From Candidatus Poseidoniaceae archaeon (GTDB lineage: Archaea; Thermoplasmatota; Poseidoniia; Poseidoniales; Poseidoniaceae), in assembly GCA_030741455.1 (NCBI GenBank), contig JASLVI010000004.1, forward strand, positions 1-27,399: a stretch of 27,399 nucleotides of DNA, given 5' to 3'. A program made the translations under genes and the position numbers. This document shows, in pieces, positions 9,701 through 18,240 of the stretch; positions within the stretch are counted from its first letter, which is position 1, and each line of letters starts with the position of its first letter. The notes under the pieces are model-generated. The model had not been told where the DNA came from and made no database searches. It worked only from the letters and a program-made list of their open reading frames with translations.

Positions 9701-12653
9701 CGTTGAACACAGAGAACAAGGTGATACCTGCGTCATTCTCAACTGCGTTTCCACCAGCAGGTGCGAGAACAATAGCATCCGGCAATCCATTCACGCCATT
9801 ATCAGCGGTTTGACCAGCATAAATTCGGACCTCTTGGGTATCCTCCCAAACGTTGTTCACAGTAAAGCGCCAAGTGATCTCCTTGCCTTCTGTAATGGCA
9901 GTAGGACTCGATGCTTGGAGCGTAATGTACCCGTTTGAATTCTCAACCTCTGTAAATCCGTTCAAATCGGAGTAGGCCAATTCAATGATTCCTGTCTTCG
10001 ATTCGAAGATGAGCGATGCCTCTTGGAAAGCGGCTCCAGTCAGTGATGAGACCGTATGTGTTGTGACAATTTCGTAAATTTCACCGTTCGGGTAAAGACC
10101 AACAGGATTTCCGATCAATGAAGCGGTTGAAGTATATCCTGGTGACGTCAAGACAGATAGACTCGAGAATGAGACACCTCCACCACTTTCAGCATGAACA
10201 GCGATTGGGACAGTTGCAGAGCCACTCGTTGCACTGGATAGAGCCACACCTTGAGCCAACTCCTTTGCAAAGTTGTTTGCAGTTGACAGATAGTGCGTCA
10301 CATCGTAAACAACATCCAGACCGATAAGGTCAATGGTCGCACCACTGCTCGCATTCAGACTTTCAATACTGAATCGGAATTTCTTCCAGCTGTTTCCATT
10401 GGCATCAATGTGGGCGGTTGGAGTAAGGGTGCTTTGCATCAATGTGTTTAGCGCTGAGGTCAAATTCATCTCTTCGGGATACATTTCATCTGCGCCTGCT
10501 GTCATGTTGCCAATATCACCAAGGCTGACTTCTTCGAGTCCAGACATCAGTTTCCAACTAAATCCTTCGTTTATATCGGTCGTCGAAAGGATCTGATTGT
10601 TTTCAAACGAAACCTCTGCAGCGAGGATTGTGGCTCCTTGAGGTAGCATGAATTCGCCCCCATCGACAGCACCTGAGAGGCCAAGAGTCAAGGTTCGACT
10701 CTCAGCACCATAGTGAACATCATTTGCATCTTTGGAACTGATGAACAAGGTTTGACGCCCAAACATATCGAAAGCAGGTTCAGTGAATGCATATTCAACA
10801 TCTCCGTCGTTTGCGACATCGATTTGAACTTGTTCAGCATGATGTGCAAATTCAAGGTCGAACCACATTCCTGCGACGTTGCATGGGTTCTGGTAAGAGA
10901 GAATCGATGTGAATCCAAATGCTGATTCGGGCATACCTACTGTTTCTCCAAGTGTATACTTCACACCGTTTTGCATCATCACATCATAGCCGTTAATTGA
11001 TACGGAAATTTCAGGAGATTCTGAACAATCATCCTGTATAACAGGTGTGATTGAGGCAATTGGATAACTAAAGTGTGACCGTGCCATTGGAGGCGTAAAG
11101 GAATGGTCGAGAATTTGTGGATTGTACATCATCAAATCGCCAAGACCCTGCGATGCCCAAATACCATTTTCTGGCGGATTGGGCGAGATGATGGATTGGT
11201 TGAAACCAGTTCCAACCCGGCTACCGATGGAGAAACCATGGAGAACTGGTGTCGATAATTGTTCGGGACCAGAATCGAAGTTGAATCTTAGATCAACCGT
11301 TGGATACGTCGAAGAATTGATTCCCCACAATTCATGGATAGGTCCAACCAATCCCGACATTGCATTTCCATCATTGTCCATGACGGTTTGACCGGTGAGT
11401 GAGTCCAGAATGTCGAGTGATAGGACTGCGGTCGTAGTCGTTTCGGCTTCGATTGCCAAAACACCGTAACCATTTGGATGGTTTTCTCCACCTTGCACAT
11501 TTGGCAAGATGTTTCGAACTCCCATCCATCCTGATTGCGGGAGTGTACTTCCAAATCGGAAGTTGTCGATATACCAACCTGGCATCGAGGTCGTGTTGTA
11601 GATCGTGTATCCATTTCCTGCGGCGACATCGTTGTACTCCATGACGAAGCGCAGTTCGAGGTAATTGCCTGCATAGGCGGACAAATCGATCTTGATATTG
11701 GCCCATCCAGTTGGATTGAATGTGGAAATGGATGTCCCTCCGAGTGCGTATTCGTTAAACTGTACACCATTACATCGTCCATCTATCTTGTTGCTTGCTC
11801 CTTGGTTACCGACTTGGTAATACCCAGCGCCAAAAGAAAGGCCACTGGAATTTTGAATGTCGATGTCGATGTGATTCCATGTTGCAGCGGGGTCGAAAAT
11901 GGGAGTAGGGGATGCTCGAATCTCGATATAGGCACAGTCTGCGTAACGATAGGTTGGATTTTGTCCTGAAGTTGCAAGTGTCATCAACTGATGGAACGAA
12001 TCGAAGTAAACGGATGGGTCCTTGATTGCTCCTGATGAGAGATCAAGGGTTGGAGAGAGTAGGATATCCTTGAACGACGCACCGTTGTTATCGTTGGTGT
12101 AATCGTTATCGTAGAGTCCAGTCCCCCAACAATCGCTTCCAGATGCACAATTTGCTGGAAGAACTGCTCCTCCAAAGAGAGAACCATGCGACCAAGGCGC
12201 ACCTGACTGGAGCGGAGGGGATGTACCATCCATGAATCCAGCCATATCACTTTCAAAGTCGGTCAAAATGCCCTCTGCCTTCAGAGAAACAGGAGTCGAT
12301 ACAGAGCCATCTTCGAACTGGAATTCCTCTGCTTTGGAAAACGATGTTGTCTGTCCGTTGTAGTTTGGATTCCATACACGAGGCATCGTCTCGATGTCGA
12401 TACGAGTATGTGCGCCATGAATTGCAGGATCTGAATTCACTGCCATGCTCGCAGATGTAATCGATTCACCAACGGGCAAATCAACGGAACCGCTGACAAT
12501 GTTGGTGAAGGTAGAAGCATCGTTTAGAACAACTTCTGCTTCATTCGTTCCTGAACTGAAATCTGTCACACTTGCGGCGCTTGCGAGTGGCATGAGAATC
12601 ATTAACATCACTAGAAAGAGCGCTTTTTTTGTCGGTTGGTTTTCACGAGGCAT
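6777..12653 (-). CDS. Giant secreted surface protein with C-terminal membrane anchor
   Basis: A 1958-residue protein with a signal peptide (basic PTKKA, hydrophobic core ALFLVMLMILMPLA, cleavage near ASAAS), a very long beta-rich ectodomain, one transmembrane helix at about residues 1858-1883 followed by MRRG, and a short cytoplasmic tail. The ectodomain shows a jelly-roll or MAM-like segment ending in WYIDNFRFG, several Ig-like stretches, and a CARDB-like domain just before the membrane. Cysteines are sparse and paired. The tail ends in a Trp-rich mini-module (PQWSQAEIQGYFDQGW). The frame continues to a GTG at 12668, but the ATG at 12653 follows AGGTGA by 4 nt and gives a cleaner signal peptide. 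It heads a four-gene coupled operon. Surface-layer, adhesion or substrate-binding roles are all possible; no catalytic motif was found. Confidence 0.88.
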   Translation of the reverse strand: MPRENQPTKKALFLVMLMILMPLASAASVTDFSSGTNEAEVVLNDASTFTNIVSGSVDLPVGESITSASMAVNSDPAIHGAHTRIDIETMPRVWNPNYNGQTTSFSKAEEFQFEDGSVSTPVSLKAEGILTDFESDMAGFMDGTSPPLQSGAPWSHGSLFGGAVLPANCASGSDCWGTGLYDNDYTNDNNGASFKDILLSPTLDLSSGAIKDPSVYFDSFHQLMTLATSGQNPTYRYADCAYIEIRASPTPIFDPAATWNHIDIDIQNSSGLSFGAGYYQVGNQGASNKIDGRCNGVQFNEYALGGTSISTFNPTGWANIKIDLSAYAGNYLELRFVMEYNDVAAGNGYTIYNTTSMPGWYIDNFRFGSTLPQSGWMGVRNILPNVQGGENHPNGYGVLAIEAETTTTAVLSLDILDSLTGQTVMDNDGNAMSGLVGPIHELWGINSSTYPTVDLRFNFDSGPEQLSTPVLHGFSIGSRVGTGFNQSIISPNPPENGIWASQGLGDLMMYNPQILDHSFTPPMARSHFSYPIASITPVIQDDCSESPEISVSINGYDVMMQNGVKYTLGETVGMPESAFGFTSILSYQNPCNVAGMWFDLEFAHHAEQVQIDVANDGDVEYAFTEPAFDMFGRQTLFISSKDANDVHYGAESRTLTLGLSGAVDGGEFMLPQGATILAAEVSFENNQILSTTDINEGFSWKLMSGLEEVSLGDIGNMTAGADEMYPEEMNLTSALNTLMQSTLTPTAHIDANGNSWKKFRFSIESLNASSGATIDLIGLDVVYDVTHYLSTANNFAKELAQGVALSSATSGSATVPIAVHAESGGGVSFSSLSVLTSPGYTSTASLIGNPVGLYPNGEIYEIVTTHTVSSLTGAAFQEASLIFESKTGIIELAYSDLNGFTEVENSNGYITLQASSPTAITEGKEITWRFTVNNVWEDTQEVRIYAGQTADNGVNGLPDAIVLAPAGGNAVENDAGITLFSVFNEEGVSQDLDAGNSNRYVRMTGSVRLESLNVSPDPLSYFTVVEERSINSSGEQPVFEWTEIANQTGTIGGNFDWTMDLGPTTAGEHNYRFRMTGYEGGDTVCPGTEYRPDDMCAIPFNLTIDQFAPELVSVKVLNGQVDPNYESNWRSLVDDTWVIPSNNQYIKVGVTDFQDLPSTINLYYWVEYQHDANSDGIADESEYAMVALTGDDAYPTANYTGNYNDLANQEQDPVGRVSMFLEGYDLAGNAIDGGSYGIFDDEVTYASMPSRSPEILKFNIENSAGRPLLNSNHPSYEGDWNQTMYAGNEYHLIVEAEDRNGWRDIDYIKVELTNDRDDLTVYYFPRNETAWTDSPHITIVPEGEDSDGPRLLRMDGDYLVNPFTDEFYLDLPIRINWGIVGLQNLASPVISIADLDGNDKRKIVGSTTEITQWYYSDGIRLDVRTDETNDLMITPYFSDISPPITADVREGYVYPGNTVAFEGQYAYIDGILDSVYILPEMELTLEVTRLEALPSTVGGVQYFAYGAGGADGSKQDGQPTYHAFKGGAFNINITAPTSTNEYTYQFKLVNLPEGALDTTAAACATSTSFGCGEFVIKVDANAPAVRSNTWTVKDKAGTVLEQSVSTSNFDCLDISLQIDEKEALFQGDVSVAWKFYLDPSTGFTWPLAGTRLGSDALTEPLTLTPVAGGYAANADCVNLWPDATVPSEDDINGVELIFWIVGSDSAGSPVLGGGPTSDGSVAPIYSSEDRYNSQYSFIFEEAKFLVNEVDLLPRAPEIGDTMTLTIEVLNDGSKAGAATLRVQSVIDGGIPVTEKIVTTDEIAVEGELDVEVELESFANTATGMYYLIFDDVTGDLLYNGSSSGDSFNVKIASEGDDSGMLMLVIVILIGLILVMGIVGLVVMRRGNNDMDDYLYEDEAQGKAYASLPGQSDAAPPANVSPEMAEAMKQFPQWSQAEIQGYFDQGWDVNSLQDWLENQ

Positions 12654-12801
12654 GGTGTCACCTAACACATCCGTATCAATACTGGCCTAAAACTTCGTCG
12701 CTTTAGCGTCCAAGTCTGGTTTAAATGGAATCTCTTTGAATCGACTTGCAGAACCACATTCTGCTGTAAGGGTTCATAACGGAGAGAAGCGTGGGAGATA
12801 C
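12654..12801. promoter_or_regulatory. Divergent intergenic promoter region with TTTAAA box at 12720-12725
   Basis: This 148-bp gap separates the giant surface protein operon (minus) from the thioesterase (plus). A palindromic TTTAAA at 12720-12725 would place plus-strand transcription near 12749, leaving a leader of about 53 nt carrying GGGAGA before the ATG at 12802. On the minus strand, TATTGATA at 12674-12681 lies about 25 bp from the ATG at 12653. Assignments are by spacing only. Confidence 0.4.
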
Positions 12802-13266
12802 ATGGAACCATTCTCCAGAGAACCAGTCACGCTCATCGAAGAAGTATTTCCACAAGATACGAACTCCTACGACACATTGTTTGGGGGCCGTCTTCTCTCG
12901 GTCATGGACAAAGCCGCTGGAATAGCATGCTCAAAATTTGCTCACCGTGAATTCGTTACTATCTCCATCGATACCTTGACCTTCAAGGCTCCAGCCAGAC
13001 AAGGCGATCTGATTGAGGTGACTGGACGTGTTGTCTTCACGAGTACGCACACAGCCGGCGTAAAAGTGACTGCATGTGCCATGACGAAATCCGATTGGGA
13101 GACACGCGTGATTTGTGAAGGGTACTTCTTCATGGTCGCAATCGATTCCATGATGCGTCCGATTCCAATTCCGCAATTGAAACCTGAAAACGAGGATGAA
13201 AAGAAGGAATGGGCGATTGCTGAAGATATCCGCAACAACATGCTCTCCAAGCGACAATCTCGATAA
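12802..13266 (+). CDS. Acyl-CoA thioesterase, hotdog fold (YciA/BACH type)
   Basis: A 154-residue single-hotdog protein that would hydrolyse acyl-CoA to free acid and CoA in the cytosol. The diagnostic N-terminal block is intact: DTNSYDTLFGGRLLSVMDKAAG, here described by Asn21, Gly28-Gly29 and Asp36, followed by a TISIDTLTFKAPARQGD segment and a VKVTACA strand, as in the YciA/BACH family. The frame opens at a TTG at 12736, but the ATG at 12802 has GGGAGA 4 nt upstream and matches the family N-terminus. A SelB-like gene follows 8 bp later on the same strand. Substrate chain length cannot be predicted. Given the fatty-acid-type genes at 1-3265 it could handle related acyl groups, but that is inference. 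Confidence 0.88.
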   Translation: MEPFSREPVTLIEEVFPQDTNSYDTLFGGRLLSVMDKAAGIACSKFAHREFVTISIDTLTFKAPARQGDLIEVTGRVVFTSTHTAGVKVTACAMTKSDWETRVICEGYFFMVAIDSMMRPIPIPQLKPENEDEKKEWAIAEDIRNNMLSKRQSR

Positions 13267-13274
13267 GAGGATTG

Positions 13275-14324
13275 ATGAAAGAACGGCATTTGGGTCAGGC
13301 CATGCCCGTGTTAAACATTGCAATGGTTGGAAGTGATGAGCTTGCAAGAGAACTTGCAAAACCAACCGACCAACGCGATGTTCACACGTATGTGCACAAA
13401 GAAACGGTCGATGGGCAAGCACGGATTTTGTCCTTAATTCGTCCTGCGAAATATCCTGAGCGATTACGCCCGCTCCTCAATGCATTGTCCGCTGCACGAG
13501 CAGGACTGATCGAAGTCAGTGCGGTTGATGCTACACTTGGCGAAGCATTGGTGGCTTTTGCCAGTGCAGGAATTGAACATGGCGTCGCAGTCTTGTCACC
13601 TCCTCAAGGCGAATGGATTGATGAAGACATGGTCAAAGCTTTGTTCAAGCAGGCAGGATTGTCACATTGGACATTTGAGAAGGCTGATGGAATCGAACTC
13701 CGCAACGCGTTCTTCGGCATTATGGACACTGTTTCGGACCTTCTCGCATCGATTGAAGAGCAGCCCCTGGTCGTGCCAATTGATCAGCATTTCAACGTCA
13801 AAGGAATTGGCTTGGTCGCCATTGGCTACGTTCAATCAGGAATTGTTTCTGTTCATGATGAAGTCACCATGCTCCCTCATGGAGGAACTGGTTCGGTCAA
13901 ATCCTTACAGGTCATGGACGATGACGTTGAACGTGCAGGAGCTGGTGATCGTGTTGGTATTGCCCTTCGAAATGCAAAGGAAGAGAGCCTTTCGGGAACA
14001 TGCCTTATCGTTCATCCAGCAATCGACGATAAGAAAACGAATACCTTCCGCCCACTAGCACTCGAATCACATACTGTTTCATCCCTAACATTGTCGATTT
14101 CGCCTTTCCAGAAAAAGCGCCTCGATGTTGGTGATGTGGTCCATGCCTCCATCGATTTGCAATTCAATGTTGGCCGTGTTGAAGCGGTTGAAGGAACAAC
14201 ATGTTCCGTTCGTTGGGAGACTCCTCTCTTGCAACGAATCGATGATGCACCTTCTGTTTTGATTGCTCAACTTGATTCCAACCCAAGAATCATTGGAAGT
14301 GCTCAGCTTCGTAAGGTCGAATGA
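13275..14324 (+). CDS. SelB-like elongation factor with degenerate GTPase domain (aSelBL type)
   Basis: A 349-residue protein with the three-domain plan of EF-Tu/SelB. Residues around 180-260 form a clear EF-Tu domain 2 (KGIGLVAIGYVQSG, HDEVTMLPHGG, VERAGAGDRVGIAL), and residues about 265-349 look like domain 3. The N-terminal 170 residues correspond to a G domain in which the P-loop GxxxxGKT is replaced by VGSDELARELAKP, the DxPG motif is gone and no NKxD is visible, so GTP binding is unlikely. This matches the archaeal SelB-like family (aSelBL), described as having lost GTPase residues; its role is unknown. A TTG at 13272 extends the frame by one codon, but the ATG at 13275 follows AGAGG by 4 nt. 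Another ATG at 13302 is possible. It lies 8 bp after the thioesterase. Confidence 0.75.
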   Translation: MKERHLGQAMPVLNIAMVGSDELARELAKPTDQRDVHTYVHKETVDGQARILSLIRPAKYPERLRPLLNALSAARAGLIEVSAVDATLGEALVAFASAGIEHGVAVLSPPQGEWIDEDMVKALFKQAGLSHWTFEKADGIELRNAFFGIMDTVSDLLASIEEQPLVVPIDQHFNVKGIGLVAIGYVQSGIVSVHDEVTMLPHGGTGSVKSLQVMDDDVERAGAGDRVGIALRNAKEESLSGTCLIVHPAIDDKKTNTFRPLALESHTVSSLTLSISPFQKKRLDVGDVVHASIDLQFNVGRVEAVEGTTCSVRWETPLLQRIDDAPSVLIAQLDSNPRIIGSAQLRKVE

Positions 14325-14415
14325 TGCGGCATCGTTCCACCCATTAAGGAACAAATGTTTCACCCTCGATTTGAAGGGATGCATTGATAATAGGTGGCCC
14401 AAACTGCACGTTGGG

Positions 14416-15849
14416 ATGCAGACGAGAGGGCGAAATGAACGCCTTGCGGAGTCTGGGGAGAAAATGGTTCTCCGCGGCCTACGCGTGGCTGGCGAAAGCG
14501 GTCGAGCGAGAGCCAGTCTTGGCGACTCTCGTCTTTCAATTGAATTCAAAACTGGAAATTGTATTGATATTCGATACGACCAGATTTTACGGATGCAACA
14601 TCACAACACAACACTGGTTCCATCTTGGGTCGCCTTCATTGGATTTTGTATCCTCTGGGCTTCATGGAGAGTCATTACGCCTCCAGATATTCGTCTACTT
14701 GGGCTTCTTGCAGGAATTGCCATGATCTCGGGCTGGGTTTTGACCAAGCGCCCGACCCTCACAATCGATACCAAATTTGGCGACTGCCATGTCTTTCACG
14801 CCATTGATTCTCGCTTGCTCAAATTATCAACGATGATTCAACGTATGAACGACGGTTTGTCCCTCGAACAGGCCCGAGTTGGTGTCGATTTGTTGAATGA
14901 AGACACGGAGTTCCCTCGCCAAGCTGCTGATTTCGCAGCAAGAGCCATCCCAGCCCCTATTGAAGATCTTGTAGCTCCAAGAAGTATCTCCAAGTTCATG
15001 GGCGACATGGTACCCGAAAAGGACGAGTTTGAAATCGACGAGGTAATGCCTCGATGGGCAACAGATTCCATGCGATCAACGTCTTCAGTCATGGATGAGC
15101 TTGAACCACGTGAGCACGGTATTATTGAGCGAGGGCGAGCGAACATCGGCACGCGTCGTGGCCATACCAGCCCATTGGACATTGAACCTGTTCCTGCACC
15201 GAGCCAGGTCATGAGCCCGCACTTCTCTGGCGATTCACTCCTCCCTGTACCGATGCATCAGCAGACCATGAGTTCATCGAGAATGATTCAAGAAGCACAA
15301 GGTGAATCGCACGAGTCGAGAAATTTCGCCTTCACTCCACTCCCTACCAATCATCTTCCGAGTTTCGTTGGTCCTGAAGGCGCACATATTCCATCGACAC
15401 CAGATGCCTTTACATCTCCGGATTTGCCACTTTTCGACCCAGATGCTCTTGTCGAGGAACATTCACTCTCTCTTGCTGAACAAGGAGAGATTCGACATCA
15501 GGAGGATCGCCCCTCTGAGACAACGGCAGGAACGAGTGTTCGGCGCGATTCCAAAGGCCGGTTGAAACGGCTCCAACGACGAACTGCACCAAAACGTCGA
15601 ATTGCGTCTTCGCGTCAAGATGCTCAGCATGGAACAACTCGAAGATTTTCTTCAATGATAACGAAAGTTCGCGACCGAATTTATGGATTGAGCGAGGAAG
15701 GTATTGATGATGAACTCATCGAAATATTGGGTGAACATATCTCTGAGGAAGATGAACAACAGGTTCCATCTTCCTTTAGTGCTCTCACAGAATCACAGGA
15801 AGCAGCGCCAACACAAGCGAGCCAACATGGATTACGACGAATCGATTGA
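14416..15849 (+). CDS. Membrane protein with two TM helices and a long polar tail
   Basis: About 477 residues. After a basic N-terminus and a small beta-like region, two adjacent transmembrane helices occur (PSWVAFIGFCILWASW and LLGLLAGIAMISGWVL), then a short globular segment, then roughly 300 residues rich in Ser, Pro, Glu and Arg that look disordered, including a basic patch (GRLKRLQRRTAPKRRI) and an acidic C-terminus. The early region around the helices resembles a PH-like membrane domain, but this is uncertain. Start is ambiguous: ATG 14416 has a GATAATAG box centred 27 bp upstream, fitting a leaderless transcript, while ATG 14464 follows GGGGAG by only 3 nt. The 3' end overlaps the convergent PfkB gene by 18 bp. 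No family recognised. Confidence 0.75.
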   Translation: MQTRGRNERLAESGEKMVLRGLRVAGESGRARASLGDSRLSIEFKTGNCIDIRYDQILRMQHHNTTLVPSWVAFIGFCILWASWRVITPPDIRLLGLLAGIAMISGWVLTKRPTLTIDTKFGDCHVFHAIDSRLLKLSTMIQRMNDGLSLEQARVGVDLLNEDTEFPRQAADFAARAIPAPIEDLVAPRSISKFMGDMVPEKDEFEIDEVMPRWATDSMRSTSSVMDELEPREHGIIERGRANIGTRRGHTSPLDIEPVPAPSQVMSPHFSGDSLLPVPMHQQTMSSSRMIQEAQGESHESRNFAFTPLPTNHLPSFVGPEGAHIPSTPDAFTSPDLPLFDPDALVEEHSLSLAEQGEIRHQEDRPSETTAGTSVRRDSKGRLKRLQRRTAPKRRIASSRQDAQHGTTRRFSSMITKVRDRIYGLSEEGIDDELIEILGEHISEEDEQQVPSSFSALTESQEAAPTQASQHGLRRID

Positions 15850-16770
15850 TGTGCCGGTGATGGCACAATATCTCAACAATCGGCCCTGATAGGCATCGAT
15901 GGAGATGGATTCAATACCTTTGGTACCGAAGTCTTCCAGTGTAAAACTTGCAGAGACGGTTGCATGAACAAGTGCTTCACGTAGTTCCTTCGTACTTACT
16001 GCACCCTCGTCGTTCGCTAAACAGGCCGCAAGTGTTCCTGCAAAGGTATCGCCACAACCCGTTGGATCGACAACAGCCTCAGATGGATAAGCAGGTAAAG
16101 CGATGAAATCATCGCCATGCAAGGCAAGAACGCCATGTTCGCCTTTCTTGATAATCAAGGTTGGAATGGATGCCATGGATTGGACTTGCTTAGCAGCTTC
16201 GACAAGATTGTCTGTCTTTGCGAGCATGGTTGCTTCGCCATCATTGATGACCACAATATCAACGCGCTTCATCGCTTCGATTAATTGGTCAAGAGCTATG
16301 TTGATCCACAAATTCATTGAATCAAGAATGGATGCACGTTTTGGAGTTGATTGGTCAAGAACGGACAATTGAAGCGCTGGATGAAGATTCGCACAGAATG
16401 TGATTGTAGAAGAAGAACCATGTGAGGGAACTTTTGGTTCAAAGGATTCAAACACGTTCAGATGGGTTTCGTGGGTTTCTGCTTGAGCCATATTTCCATG
16501 ATAAGATCCGATCCAATGGAAGGTGGAGCCTTCAACAACTTCAACGCCTGTTGTATCCAATCCAGCATTGGTCAGTGTTGCAAAGTCCTCATCTCGAAAA
16601 TCGGTACCCACAACACCAACAAGACCGATGTTGTTGAGATTTAATCGACGTTGGTGAAATGATGCTGCTAAGCCTGCATATGTTGCTGAACCACCCAATG
16701 TGTTCGGTGCTGAGCCGAGTGGCGAGGTGATGCTATCGTACGCAATACTCCCAACAATGAGGACGTCCAT
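15832..16770 (-). CDS. PfkB-family carbohydrate/nucleoside kinase
   Basis: A 312-residue ribokinase-superfamily kinase. The N-terminal substrate-binding signature is NTLGGSATYAG near residue 25, and the C-terminal PfkB signature is DPTGCGDTFAG with the catalytic base Asp241 and anion-hole GCG. Length fits the family. ATP-dependent phosphorylation of a sugar, nucleoside or similar alcohol is expected; the substrate is not clear from sequence. The frame extends to 16827 inside the biotin carboxylase gene, but the ATG at 16770, 7 bp after that gene's stop, places the first strand MDVLIVGSIAYD correctly. Co-transcribed with the biotin carboxylase. Its 3' end overlaps the convergent membrane-protein gene. 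Confidence 0.9.
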   Translation of the reverse strand: MDVLIVGSIAYDSITSPLGSAPNTLGGSATYAGLAASFHQRRLNLNNIGLVGVVGTDFRDEDFATLTNAGLDTTGVEVVEGSTFHWIGSYHGNMAQAETHETHLNVFESFEPKVPSHGSSSTITFCANLHPALQLSVLDQSTPKRASILDSMNLWINIALDQLIEAMKRVDIVVINDGEATMLAKTDNLVEAAKQVQSMASIPTLIIKKGEHGVLALHGDDFIALPAYPSEAVVDPTGCGDTFAGTLAACLANDEGAVSTKELREALVHATVSASFTLEDFGTKGIESISIDAYQGRLLRYCAITGTSIDSS

Positions 16771-16777
16771 ACAATCA

Positions 16778-18181
16778 CTATCCGAGTAATTCTTGATGCA
16801 TATCGATGTATTGAATGGTGATATCACCGTTTATGAAATCCTTCTCATCCATGATTCTACGATGGAGTGGGATGAGGTGCTCAACACCTGTGATGACTGT
16901 CTCATCCAATGCTGTTCGCATTCGTCGAATGGCGTCTTCACGATCACGCCCCCAGACAAGGAGTTTTGCAAGCAGCGAATCGAAACAACCTGGCATCTCA
17001 TATCCTGGATGAGCGTGTGTATCGACACGTACGCCGAAACCAGATGGGAAATGGCATTCCCAAAGACGCCCTGGACTTGGAATAAATTCCGATGGATCTT
17101 CTGCATTAAGTCGACATTGAATGCTGTGACCTCGCCACGTGACATCCTCTTGTGTAAGCGGTAATGCCTCACCTTGAGCGACACGTACACCGAGTTCAAC
17201 GAGATTATGACCTGTGATTAATTCGGTCACTGTATGTTCTACTTGGACACGCGGATTGACTTCAAGGAAGTAGAAATCACCGTTTGCATCTCGCAAAAAT
17301 TCGAAAGTTGCAAGACCTTTGTAGCCAACAGATTCTGCACCTTTGCAAACCAAAGAACCGATCTCATGTCGCTTTTCTGGAGTAAGCCATGGGCCTTCTT
17401 CAACAAGTTTCTGATGACGGCGCTGAATCGAACAGAACCGTTCACCAAAATGGATTGCATTCGTTCCATCAGCAAGCACTTGGAATTCAACGTGTTGAGC
17501 GCCTTGAATGTACTTCTCGACAAAGACTCGATCGTCTCCAAATGCAGATTTCGCTCGTGATTGACATAGCTTGAGCGCACTCTCGAATTCGTTTTCTTGT
17601 TCAACAATTTGCATTCCAATTCCCCCACCGCCGGCAGCGGCTTTGATGATGACTGGATAACCAATATCATCGGCTAGGGCGGATGCGACTGCAGCCTCAG
17701 AGATGGGTTCTGAAGAGCCTTTTGCTGTTGGCAATCCTGCAGCCTCCATGGCGGCTCTTGCTTCGATTTTATCTCCGAGTAGTGTAATGACATCGGCACT
17801 CGGCCCGATAAAGGTAATACCTTCTTCTTCCAACCGCTTAACAAAACCAGCGTTTTCAGCGAGGAAACCATAACCTGGATGTACTGCATCACATCCCATG
17901 TCTTTCGCTGCCTGGACGACAGCTTCGATATCTAAATACGCATCAAGAGGATTGATCACATCCCTGAATGTTGCATCATCTGCAAGTTGAACGGGCAGGG
18001 ACAATCGGTCTTCTTTCCCATAGATAATCGCTGCTTCAATACCCATATCTCGCAACGTTCGCATGATTCGAAGCGCAATTTCACCGCGGTTTGCAATGAG
18101 GACTTTCGAGAAACCCATAGCCATTGGGTGAACGAGACACCCTATGAGCAAAGCGGTCACAATATCTGGTTTTTTATTCAT
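16778..18181 (-). CDS. Biotin carboxylase subunit (acetyl-/propionyl-CoA carboxylase or pyruvate carboxylase A type)
   Basis: A biotin carboxylase that uses ATP and bicarbonate to carboxylate biotin on a carrier protein. It shows the family's N-terminal VLIANRGEIALRIMR, HPGYGFLAEN, the Gly-rich ATP loop KAAAGGGGIGM at about 180-190, CSIQRRHQKLVEE at 250-262, and FLEVNPRVQVEHTVTE at 305-320. No biotinyl or carboxyltransferase domain is fused, so partners are encoded elsewhere and the acyl-CoA substrate is undetermined. Start is uncertain: a TATA-like CTTAATAAT centred about 25 bp before the ATG at 18181 supports a leaderless start giving 467 residues with an atypical 22-residue extension; family alignment favours the ATG at 18118. 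The PfkB kinase follows after 7 bp. Confidence 0.92.
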   Translation of the reverse strand: MNKKPDIVTALLIGCLVHPMAMGFSKVLIANRGEIALRIMRTLRDMGIEAAIIYGKEDRLSLPVQLADDATFRDVINPLDAYLDIEAVVQAAKDMGCDAVHPGYGFLAENAGFVKRLEEEGITFIGPSADVITLLGDKIEARAAMEAAGLPTAKGSSEPISEAAVASALADDIGYPVIIKAAAGGGGIGMQIVEQENEFESALKLCQSRAKSAFGDDRVFVEKYIQGAQHVEFQVLADGTNAIHFGERFCSIQRRHQKLVEEGPWLTPEKRHEIGSLVCKGAESVGYKGLATFEFLRDANGDFYFLEVNPRVQVEHTVTELITGHNLVELGVRVAQGEALPLTQEDVTWRGHSIQCRLNAEDPSEFIPSPGRLWECHFPSGFGVRVDTHAHPGYEMPGCFDSLLAKLLVWGRDREDAIRRMRTALDETVITGVEHLIPLHRRIMDEKDFINGDITIQYIDMHQELLG

Positions 18182-18200
18182 TTTTCAATAATCAATAATT

Positions 18201-18209
18201 ATTATTAAG
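18201..18209 (-). promoter_or_regulatory. TATA-like box of the biotin carboxylase operon
   Basis: The minus strand reads CTTAATAAT here, centred about 25 bp upstream of the ATG at 18181, in an AT-rich stretch of about 30 bp. The same AT-rich stretch could also serve the divergent gene at 18241, whose own start has GGTGAT 3 nt before the ATG. Confidence 0.45.
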
Positions 18210-18240
18210 TACGAGCCTGTATTACATATTCGGTGATACC

